Source of the DNA: an uncultured Eubacteriales bacterium
GTDB taxonomy: Bacteria > Bacillota > Clostridia > Peptostreptococcales > Anaerovoracaceae
Length of the DNA: 64,000 nt
Assembly: GCA_902773835.1 (NCBI GenBank)
Contig: CACYFZ010000002.1
Coordinates: 102,488 to 166,487 of the forward strand
Direction: 5' to 3'
Under the pieces are notes generated by a model. It searched no databases and had not been told where the DNA came from. It worked only from the letters and a program-made list of their open reading frames with translations. Positions 8,956 to 16,117 of the stretch are shown here, in pieces; positions within the stretch are counted from its first letter, which is position 1, and each line of letters opens with the position of its first letter. The translations under genes and the position numbers were made by a program.

Positions 8956-10080
8956 TTGCATAGCGATTCAAAAAGAAATATTGCAATAATAGGAGCGAGC
9001 TTTCTTCAGTTACCGCTAATAGAGCGAGCTAAAGAGATGGGTTATACCACCCATGTCTTTGCGTGGTCTGCAGGTGATATCGGTGAGAAGGCTGCGGACT
9101 ATTTCTATCCGATCAGCATAATCGATAAAGAAGAGATCCTGGATAAATGCAGGGAGATCGGGATTGACGGCATATGCAGCATCGCATCGGATCTCGCCGC
9201 CGTAACGGTCAATTATGTGGCGAATAAACTCGGACTGACAGGAAACAGCATAGAGAGCACGGAAAAGAGTACCAACAAACACCTGATGAGAATTGCTTTC
9301 GAGGAAAACGGCGATCCGAGTCCGAAGAGTTTTTTAATAGATGAGAATACGGATATTGATACCCTGGGCATTACTTTTCCTGCTATCGTAAAACCGACAG
9401 ATCGCAGCGGAAGCCGGGGCATCTACAAAGTCTATAATGCTGAGGAAGCGAAGGAAGCATATAAAGGAGCGCGTGAACAGAGCCTGGAGAAAAAGGTGCT
9501 GCTTGAGGAATTTGCAGAAGGCGATGAGTACAGCGTTGAATATGTTTCCTATAAAGGTAAGCATCACTTCCTGGCTGTTACTAAGAAGTTTACGACAGGT
9601 GCGCCGAACTTTATTGAGACAGGCCATCTGGAGCCCGCTCCGATCTCAGCGGAGTTAACTGAAAAAATCAAGAAGGTTGTAGAGCATGCGCTCGATACGC
9701 TTGAGATAAAGAACGGGGCATCTCATTCTGAAATAAAGATCGATGACGAAGGCAATATAAAGATAATTGAAATCGGAGGAAGAATGGGTGGTGACTGCAT
9801 AGGCAGCGACCTGGTAATGTACTCCACCGGATATGACTTTGTCAGAATGGTCATTCAAATCGCATGCGGAGAAGAACCTGACTTTACGCCTGTGTGCGAG
9901 CCGTTCGCCGTTGAAAGCGTCTTTATATTCAATCAGGAGGATTTGGAGAAGTTCAATTATATTCAGGAACACGAACCTGAAAGAATAGTGCGCATAGCAG
10001 ATATGGATTTGGACTTGATGGGATCAACAACTGACAGTTCCAACAGAGCCGGTTGCTATGTAATAAAACATAGAGACTGA
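8956..10080 (+). CDS. ATP-grasp ligase of unknown substrate
   Basis: A 374-residue ATP-grasp protein of the carbamoyl-phosphate-synthase/PurK-like group. Such enzymes join a carboxylate to an amine through an acyl phosphate. The pre-ATP-grasp domain covers residues ~1-110. The ATP-binding region has FPAIVKPTDRSGSRGI and VLLEEFAEGDEYSVE, and EIGGRMGGDCIGSDL carries Mg-binding residues. The start is TTG at 8956, preceded by GGGGGAA. It is the last gene of this transcript and ends before a strong hairpin. An amine on the TDP-amino sugar made upstream is a possible acceptor, but nothing in the sequence proves that. Confidence 0.75.
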   Translation: MHSDSKRNIAIIGASFLQLPLIERAKEMGYTTHVFAWSAGDIGEKAADYFYPISIIDKEEILDKCREIGIDGICSIASDLAAVTVNYVANKLGLTGNSIESTEKSTNKHLMRIAFEENGDPSPKSFLIDENTDIDTLGITFPAIVKPTDRSGSRGIYKVYNAEEAKEAYKGAREQSLEKKVLLEEFAEGDEYSVEYVSYKGKHHFLAVTKKFTTGAPNFIETGHLEPAPISAELTEKIKKVVEHALDTLEIKNGASHSEIKIDDEGNIKIIEIGGRMGGDCIGSDLVMYSTGYDFVRMVIQIACGEEPDFTPVCEPFAVESVFIFNQEDLEKFNYIQEHEPERIVRIADMDLDLMGSTTDSSNRAGCYVIKHRD

Positions 10081-10102
10081 TCCTCAACGAAGGTATAATA
10101 AG

Positions 10103-10147
10103 AATCCCTTTTGCCGGAAGATATCCGACAAAAGGGATTTGTTTTTA
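10103..10147. terminator. Bidirectional terminator
   Basis: An 11-bp perfect stem (AATCCCTTTTG / CAAAAGGGATT, 10103-10113 and 10129-10139) is followed by a T-rich run. It lies between convergent genes: the ATP-grasp gene on + and the SGNH gene on -. Confidence 0.85.
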
Positions 10148-11305
10148 TTTGCTGTTTTGCAAATACTGTTCTATTTTTTCCACAAGTTCAGGTGAGTCGG
10201 TGAGGAACTCGGCATCTTTCGATGAAATCATATCCTCGGATATTTCGCAAAGAGCATCATAATACACGGCTGCTTTATCCCAGTTTGCTTTGGCGGAATC
10301 ATCAAGTTCGGAAGGGCCTATGCCCTTTTTTTCTTGTATGACAGTTCCTATCAGCTCCGTCAGCTTTTTCTGACCTCTGTGGTTGGTATGAGACCTGCTA
10401 TAAAAATCAGTTTTTAAGTCAAGACCCGTGCTGTCGAAAGCCCTTTCTAAATCGAGAGTCATACATCCTTCTCTTTCGGCAAGCTCCAGGACGCTGTTCT
10501 GGCGCAAATTGGCCATGAAGTCCTCTTCGTATGTCAGCCTGCAAGGATACTTTATGAAGATCATGTCTACATTCTGACTCCTGCAGTATTCGATAAAGTC
10601 TGTAATCAGTTTTTCTGTCTTTTTATCAAGTGGCTCCGTATCCGATGTAAAGCATTCCTCTCCCAGTGGCTTTAATTTTCTGGCCTTGGTCATAAACTCG
10701 ATGCCTTTCAAAGGAGACGGCCCGTAGTTTTCTATCGCTAATCTTTCATCTATATTCTTGAAGTTAGTTGCATAGTTCGAGTGATATCTCACGAAAGGAA
10801 ATGCCAGGCTGACAGGATCACCTGTGTCCATGTGTTTGCTTGCTTCTTCTGCCATCTGTAATTTCTGCAGAGAATACGGCATAGCGATGGACATAAGATA
10901 CAGTGCGTGATTTCGGTTTTCGCCTGTCTCAAGGTCATATCCTCCGCCAAAGACATCAACAACTACGAGCTTAGGTTTTTGCCTGAGAAGTATATTTTGC
11001 ATTGCCGGTTTCCACATGTTGCAATATGCGCCCATCACCGCATAAGGATATGAAGTGAAGCCGAATTTTTTGTATGCATAAGCGGATGAAAAGCCTGAGT
11101 AGGTAGGGCTTGATCCGAGCATAATGACATCGATGCTGTCTGCAGGTTCCTTTTTGAATTGAATTACTCTGGTCAGACTGGAGTTTGTAGGGATGCTGAG
11201 ATAATACTGCAGATAATACATCGGAATTGCAAGGCAAATAAGCATCGAAGCGATTGCGATGAATCTCTTTAAGTATTCGATTGTCTTTGATTTTGTCTTA
11301 TCCAT
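10145..11305 (-). CDS. SGNH/GDSL-like exported protein, DltD-like role
   Basis: A 386-residue protein with one N-terminal membrane segment (residues ~12-32) and an extracellular SGNH-hydrolase-like domain. DVIMLGSSPTYSG looks like the block I GSS serine motif, and SRSHTNHRGQKKL near the C-terminus could carry the catalytic histidine. It follows the MBOAT gene by 16 bases and is last in a five-gene Dlt-like operon. In D-alanylation systems DltD is an SGNH-fold extracellular partner of the MBOAT transferase DltB, so an equivalent role is likely. Overall similarity to true DltD looks low, so I give no gene symbol. Confidence 0.7.
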   Translation of the reverse strand: MDKTKSKTIEYLKRFIAIASMLICLAIPMYYLQYYLSIPTNSSLTRVIQFKKEPADSIDVIMLGSSPTYSGFSSAYAYKKFGFTSYPYAVMGAYCNMWKPAMQNILLRQKPKLVVVDVFGGGYDLETGENRNHALYLMSIAMPYSLQKLQMAEEASKHMDTGDPVSLAFPFVRYHSNYATNFKNIDERLAIENYGPSPLKGIEFMTKARKLKPLGEECFTSDTEPLDKKTEKLITDFIEYCRSQNVDMIFIKYPCRLTYEEDFMANLRQNSVLELAEREGCMTLDLERAFDSTGLDLKTDFYSRSHTNHRGQKKLTELIGTVIQEKKGIGPSELDDSAKANWDKAAVYYDALCEISEDMISSKDAEFLTDSPELVEKIEQYLQNSK

Positions 11306-11321
11306 TTATCTTTGCAATCCT

Positions 11322-12962
11322 CTAAAATCCCTTGTAAATAAATTCAGCAGCTTCATATGCAGGTCCGTATGTGCCGAGAAGCAAGATTGACATAATCAGA
11401 GCTAAAAGTGCCAGCCACTGAATAAGTCCGCAGCGCTTTTCAAGGAGCTCTCCCGGGGTATCCAGAGATGTCTTCTCCAAACGTATGCTTATGTACAGCA
11501 TGAGCAGGGCTCCGAAGATGATGGCAAGATAGTGGATCTTTCTGAGACCGAGTGATTTGAGCTGCTCCATAAAGAGTGCCTTGTTTTGATCAAAGAGTAT
11601 TACCTGCATCATCTGAATTGCATTCGTGAAATTGTCTGCTATGTCGAAGATGTATCCGATCAGCACGATGATAAATGTTCTTATCATTTGAAATAATTGC
11701 CACCAGGCGGCATTTTCCTTAATGTGCAGTGTGTTTCTCGTTTTTTCATATACCGGTCCGAGCATGGCAGACAGCATTATGATAAATCCGTTCCATACAC
11801 CGAAGCCGATGTATTTGCTGTTAGCTCCGTGCCATATGCCTACTAGTAGGAATACGATAAAGGAAGCCACGGCGGTCATAAGGACTTTGGAAATGTGTTT
11901 GCCGACGACTGTCTTCCCGAATCCGGATGCAGCGATGCCCTTGCTGATCTTCGCAGAAAAACCGGACATAGCGATAGGATAGAAAACGTAGTTTTTCATC
12001 CAGGCGCCCAGTGTGATATGCCAACGCCTCCAGTACTCTCCGATAGATTTGGAGAAGTACGGCTGACGGAAATTAACCTCGAGATCTATTCCAAGTATAC
12101 GGCAGATTCCTCTGGAGATATCTATGCCTCCGGAGAAGTCCGCATACAGCTGAAGTGCATAGAGCAGGCTGATAGCCAGCACCATTGTCCCGCCGTAAGC
12201 CTTGAAGTCTTCAGTTCCGTTTATACCGCCGTGGGCATAGTATGCTTTTATGGCAATCCAGGCCGTATCGGCCACCACCAGCTTTTTAAAGAGACCCCAA
12301 AAGATGTTCATTACTCCCTGCTTGAAATTAAGCCAGGACAGATCGTGCGGGGCTATGAGCTGATCGTGCAGCTTGGCAAAAGAGCTTATAGGTCCCTGTA
12401 TTATCTGCGGGAAGAAGGAGACAAACAGCGCAAACTTAAAAATGTTTTTCTCCGGTTTAACTGTCTCCCTATAAACGTCTATCAGATATCCCGTGGATAT
12501 AAAGGTGTAGAAGGATATGCCGAGTGGCAGGAGAAGATGTATCTGAGGTGCGCTTTCCGCCGAAGAGCCCATCATCGATGCTATGCTGCCGGAAAGAAAG
12601 TTGAAATACTTCAAAAGGAACAGTATTCCGAAGTTGAAAATCAGAGTCACTGCCAGCAGAGTCTTTCGCCTGCCGTTGGCTTTTTCCTTATATGCCTTCC
12701 TTTCATCCCGGGACCATTCCTCCTTCTTGGATTTAAGGAAAGCCTTAGTCTCGTCATTGATGGAATCTATCTTGCAGGCCGCAAGGTAAATCGTGATTAT
12801 GCTGATAAGGATGAAAGCGCTGTATCGGAAACTGTTATAAAAATAAAAAAAGCTACTCGCAATCAGAAGAATGACCCAACGGTAATTCTTCATGGGAAAA
12901 GCGAAGTAGATTATGGCTGTAATTATTACAAAGAGAGCAAAGGGGAGTGAAGTAATAGCCAT
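11322..12962 (-). CDS. MBOAT-family O-acyltransferase (DltB/AlgI-like)
   Basis: A 546-residue polytopic membrane-bound O-acyltransferase. Such proteins pass an acyl or aminoacyl group from a carrier across the membrane to a surface polymer. The family signature is visible: GISFYTFISTGYLIDVYR, FADFSGGIDISRGI, FRQPYFSKSIGEYWRRWHITL, and the catalytic-histidine region GIWHGANSKYIGFGVWNG. It overlaps the upstream decarboxylase by one base. With an AMP ligase and acyl carrier protein in the same operon it most resembles DltB functionally. The chain length and motifs also fit AlgI-type polysaccharide acetylases. Confidence 0.88.
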   Translation of the reverse strand: MAITSLPFALFVIITAIIYFAFPMKNYRWVILLIASSFFYFYNSFRYSAFILISIITIYLAACKIDSINDETKAFLKSKKEEWSRDERKAYKEKANGRRKTLLAVTLIFNFGILFLLKYFNFLSGSIASMMGSSAESAPQIHLLLPLGISFYTFISTGYLIDVYRETVKPEKNIFKFALFVSFFPQIIQGPISSFAKLHDQLIAPHDLSWLNFKQGVMNIFWGLFKKLVVADTAWIAIKAYYAHGGINGTEDFKAYGGTMVLAISLLYALQLYADFSGGIDISRGICRILGIDLEVNFRQPYFSKSIGEYWRRWHITLGAWMKNYVFYPIAMSGFSAKISKGIAASGFGKTVVGKHISKVLMTAVASFIVFLLVGIWHGANSKYIGFGVWNGFIIMLSAMLGPVYEKTRNTLHIKENAAWWQLFQMIRTFIIVLIGYIFDIADNFTNAIQMMQVILFDQNKALFMEQLKSLGLRKIHYLAIIFGALLMLYISIRLEKTSLDTPGELLEKRCGLIQWLALLALIMSILLLGTYGPAYEAAEFIYKGF

Positions 12963-14197
12963 TAATCAAGCCCCTCCGATCTGTTAAAAATATTTGATTC
13001 TATTCTGCCTCTCGCGGATTTCAGAGCACCGTCTTCCCCCAAGAGGTAAATACCAGGCAGGTCTCTGCTCAGGAAAAGCGACATGCACTCATAAAGAGAG
13101 TAGGCCCCCGTCTGATGAAAAACCAGCGTGTCTCCGATACCGATTGCTTGGCCGAAGTCTGCGTTTCTGGCAATTACATCAGCGGTGGTGCAGAGACTGC
13201 CGCATATGGTCCATCCCTCGTCGGAATGATCGTCTTCGGTGCGATGGTATGAATCCGCAGGCTTGTTATTTTTCAGAAGATCCATGAAAGGTATCTGCAT
13301 GCCCTGCATCTGTCCGAAGTAGCGGAGCTGATGTGAGCCTCCGTCTATAATTGCATAATTAATATCATCATTTCTCTTGGTGTCGACCACCTTTGAGAAA
13401 TAATGTCCGCAAGATGCCGCGAAGAATCTTCCCATCTCCACAGTAAGCTCGGCATGCGACGCGAGCTCCCTGAGACTCTGAGCAACTTCGCCGAGCATGG
13501 CCACCTCTGATTGCAGAGCTTCTTCTTTTGACTGTATATCCCTGTCATGGAACATATAAGCAGGAAGACCCGTGCCGTATTCTATGCGGGGAAGGGCGAG
13601 CCCGGATTCCTCTCGGAGCTCTTCTATATATCTTTCAAGGAAGTTTAACTCTTTAATTATCTCCTTTGCTTTGTGCTTTTGAGTGCCGGTAAAGAAATGA
13701 ATGCCGACAAAATCAAGCGCAGGGTAGCCAGCGTGGCCTTTGAGTATGCCCGGCAGGGACTTTCTGTCTATACCGAACTGACTGTTTGCCGATGCACGGA
13801 CCAGCACTTTTGCCCTCATGCTGCGCTCATCTGCGGCGGAATTGATCATCTCAAGGTGGAGCAGACTTTCTGCTGTCAATACTCCTACACCGTAGTCCAG
13901 CGCCGTGCCGATATCTTCGATGCCTTTGTTAAGACCGGAGTAAATAATCATGGCAGGGTCGACCCCGAGATCCATGCATATTTTCAGCTCTCCGGGACTG
14001 CAAACCTCGACTGCCGAAAACTCGTCAGGCAGCATGGCAAGCAAATAAGGATTTGCCTTAATCGAATAGCAAATCTTTACGTCGGGCCCGAGGATCTCTA
14101 CTGTCTTTTGAGCCCTCTCCCTGAACTCTCCGCCGCTGAAAACATAGGCGGGGATTTCTATTTGTCCGGAGATTTTTTCAAAGTTCAGTGATTCCAT
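12962..14197 (-). CDS. Type III PLP-dependent decarboxylase (DapDC/ODC/BtrK fold)
   Basis: A 411-residue fold-type III (alanine-racemase-like barrel) PLP enzyme. The PLP lysine is in YSIKANPY. EMGRFFAASCG, CGSLCTTADVIAR and GAYS match the phosphate-binding and dimer-interface motifs of diaminopimelate and ornithine decarboxylases. Relatives next to an AMP ligase and a carrier protein occur in exosortase-A-type clusters, and butirosin BtrK decarboxylates an amino acid bound to a carrier protein. Here it lies between the carrier-protein gene and the MBOAT gene. Hence it may decarboxylate a carrier-bound amino acid before transfer. Free lysine or ornithine decarboxylase activity is the main alternative. 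Confidence 0.83.
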   Translation of the reverse strand: MESLNFEKISGQIEIPAYVFSGGEFRERAQKTVEILGPDVKICYSIKANPYLLAMLPDEFSAVEVCSPGELKICMDLGVDPAMIIYSGLNKGIEDIGTALDYGVGVLTAESLLHLEMINSAADERSMRAKVLVRASANSQFGIDRKSLPGILKGHAGYPALDFVGIHFFTGTQKHKAKEIIKELNFLERYIEELREESGLALPRIEYGTGLPAYMFHDRDIQSKEEALQSEVAMLGEVAQSLRELASHAELTVEMGRFFAASCGHYFSKVVDTKRNDDINYAIIDGGSHQLRYFGQMQGMQIPFMDLLKNNKPADSYHRTEDDHSDEGWTICGSLCTTADVIARNADFGQAIGIGDTLVFHQTGAYSLYECMSLFLSRDLPGIYLLGEDGALKSARGRIESNIFNRSEGLD

Positions 14198-14235
14198 TGA
14201 GTTACGTTAATTCCCTTCACTCAAATGATGCAGGC

Positions 14236-14469
14236 TTAAAAATCGTCGTCCTGCAGGCGCTCTATCATTTCCCACATGGCTTCTACTGAGTCAAAGTTCT
14301 CCGGTACGAGGTCTGCTGGCTTTACCTTTACATCAAATTCGTCGCCTATTTCAGTAACCAGGCTGATGATGTCGAAGGATTCGAGCAATCTGTCTGTGAC
14401 CAGCTTCTTTTCATTTTTGAAATCTATATCCGGTCTCATGTTTTCCAAGATTTCCAATAGTTGATCCAT
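14236..14469 (-). CDS. Acyl/aminoacyl carrier protein (DltC-like)
   Basis: A 77-residue acidic four-helix carrier protein. The attachment serine for 4'-phosphopantetheine is in RLLESFDIISL, a variant of the usual DSLD motif. The length is that of DltC. GAAAAGGAG-type purines lie before the ATG. It sits directly downstream of the AMP ligase, its probable loading enzyme, and upstream of the decarboxylase and MBOAT genes. Confidence 0.85.
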   Translation of the reverse strand: MDQLLEILENMRPDIDFKNEKKLVTDRLLESFDIISLVTEIGDEFDVKVKPADLVPENFDSVEAMWEMIERLQDDDF

Positions 14470-14483
14470 AGTCTTCTCCTTTT

Positions 14484-15908
14484 TTATTTAACAGCCAGCG
14501 CTTCAACTGCCTTTCTGTCTATTTTACCGTTCGGAAGGCGCGGCATTTCTTCAAGATTAAGTATTTTGCGAGGCACCATGTAAGACGGAAGTTCGGAACG
14601 CAGCGTCAGAGCTATATCTCTGCTTGATGCGCTGCCCGTGTAGAACAGGAAGATGGTCTTGGCTCCCTCGTTATACACGCACATGCAGTCGTTAAGCCCG
14701 TCTATAAGCATGGATTTTTGTTCGATCTTTTCAGGCTCTATGCGATGTCCGAGATGTTTGAACTGCCGGTCTTTTCTGCCGAGGAAGTAATAATTGCCGT
14801 CAGCGTCCTTCCTGCCTATGTCTCCTGTCCTGTATATCCTCTCTCTGTAATGCGCTTCGAGAGGATTGTCCATAAAGGCGGCTGCTGTCTGGTCCGGTGC
14901 ATCATAGTATCCAAGCGCAAGGGCAGGGCCTTTGATGCAGATCTCGCCGGTATCACCGAGAGCAGGCTCCTTGTCATCCGCATCGAGAAGCAACATCTGA
15001 TAATGTTTATAAGGTCTGCCTATGGAGATATTCTCATCCGCATCCACGGGATGATCTATCACATAGTATGAGCAGGAACCCGTGGCCTCTGTCGGACCGT
15101 ATTGATTGATAAACACCGTGCCCGGGAATGCATCCTGCCATTTACGAAGCAGGGGGTTGGATATGACAGAGCCCGAATAAACCACGCGTCTTAGAGGTGG
15201 CAAACTCGAGGCGCCCATCTTCCCGCCCTCATCAACATCGAAGGCACCGAGCTTGGCAGGTATTTCGAGACCTGTTGAACTCCAGCACAGAGTCGTGACT
15301 CCGGCATCGGCAAGCCTTTCAATAAGCTGCACAGGCATGGCAAACTCACTCGGATCAAGCATTACAGTTGTCGCGCCGGTGATAAGAGGGAGATAGAGAT
15401 CCCGAATTGCAGCTATATAGTCGAATGGTGCCTGGTTGCCTATTACATCCGAATCGTTTAAGCCTATTACATCATTGAGGCCGTCCAGATAACAAAGCAT
15501 AGAGTGATGGGATGTAAGAACACCCTTAGGTTTTCCTGTAGAGCCGGATGTAAAGAGAACATATATTGGCGAACCCTCCGTTATTGTGTTGTAGGATTTA
15601 TCAATTGCCTCTTCATCTGCGGGAGTCTTTACCGCATCCTCCATAAGAATAATTTTACCTTCAAATCCGAGGGCCTCTGCTTGTCGGAAATGCTCCTTGT
15701 CCACCAGCATAGTGTCAGCCTTAATAACTTCCAGTATCTGACGAAGCCTGGCGTCGGGCGCTGTAGGATCCATCGGCGCATAAAAACATCCGGACATAGC
15801 GATTCCGAGGAAACATGCCGGTGTATAGAAACTTCGGGATGCCAGCACTACAACAGGGCGCCCGATTTGTTCATTATTAATAATTGATGTTGCTGCAGAC
15901 TTAGCCAT
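14484..15908 (-). CDS. AMP-dependent amino-acid ligase (DltA-like), reading frame truncated by an upstream in-frame TAA
   Basis: An adenylate-forming ligase that should activate an amino acid and load it on the adjacent carrier protein. Core motifs are all present: LFTSGSTGKPKGV (A3), NQYGPTEATGS (A5), YRTGDIGRKDADG (A7), GRKDRQFKHLGHRIE (A8), and PNGKIDRKA with the catalytic lysine (A10). The uninterrupted frame begins at the ATG at 15908, which has no ribosome binding site. The expected family N-terminus continues upstream in the same frame beyond a TAA at 15972-15974. The gene therefore looks like a full-length ligase split by one nonsense codon. Whether it is translated by reinitiation or is a new pseudogene cannot be decided here. 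Confidence 0.85.
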   Translation of the reverse strand: MAKSAATSIINNEQIGRPVVVLASRSFYTPACFLGIAMSGCFYAPMDPTAPDARLRQILEVIKADTMLVDKEHFRQAEALGFEGKIILMEDAVKTPADEEAIDKSYNTITEGSPIYVLFTSGSTGKPKGVLTSHHSMLCYLDGLNDVIGLNDSDVIGNQAPFDYIAAIRDLYLPLITGATTVMLDPSEFAMPVQLIERLADAGVTTLCWSSTGLEIPAKLGAFDVDEGGKMGASSLPPLRRVVYSGSVISNPLLRKWQDAFPGTVFINQYGPTEATGSCSYYVIDHPVDADENISIGRPYKHYQMLLLDADDKEPALGDTGEICIKGPALALGYYDAPDQTAAAFMDNPLEAHYRERIYRTGDIGRKDADGNYYFLGRKDRQFKHLGHRIEPEKIEQKSMLIDGLNDCMCVYNEGAKTIFLFYTGSASSRDIALTLRSELPSYMVPRKILNLEEMPRLPNGKIDRKAVEALAVK

Positions 15909-15971
15909 TGAAAGAAGGTCGCTGAAAGTAAGCGAATTCTCTTTACTGATATAGGCAGCCTTGTCCGGAAA

Positions 15972-16013
15972 TTAGGATGCAGCGTGATTAAGATGTTCTA
16001 TGATTGTGTACAA
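15972..16013 (-). other. Interrupted 5' end of the DltA-like gene (TTG start to in-frame TAA)
   Basis: On the - strand, AGGAAG is followed after five bases by TTG (16013-16011) and then codons for LYTIIEHLNHAAS, a stop TAA (15974-15972), and FPDKAAYISKENSLTFSDLL running into the Met at 15908 without a frame change. The text on both sides of the TAA reads as one typical ligase N-terminus, with Lys (AAA) expected at the stop position. A single A-to-T change or a base-call error would explain it. Confidence 0.75.
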
Positions 16014-16082
16014 ACGAACTTCCTATTAAATACTAAAGAAATACCGTAACTATAATCTTGAGTATATTCATATTATATGTAT

Positions 16083-16111
16083 TTTACAAGTAAACAATCA
16101 GTGATTATAAT
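16083..16111 (+). promoter_or_regulatory. Strong sigma-A-type promoter with almost no 5' leader
   Basis: TTTACA (16083-16088), a 17-base spacer and TATAAT (16106-16111) match the consensus. The ATG of the next gene is only seven bases after the -10 box, and there is no ribosome binding site. The transcript should begin at or next to the start codon. Confidence 0.7.
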
Positions 16112-16117
16112 CTGCAT

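Noticed and set aside
11895..12950. 351-codon open frame on the + strand opposite the MBOAT gene
   Set aside because: It is antisense to a gene with complete family motifs, has no ribosome binding site and shows no recognisable domain.
16004..16013. TTGTGTACAA resembling the operators before the Re-citrate synthase
   Set aside because: It overlaps the first codons of the DltA-like gene, is not fully palindromic and the gene is unrelated to citrate.
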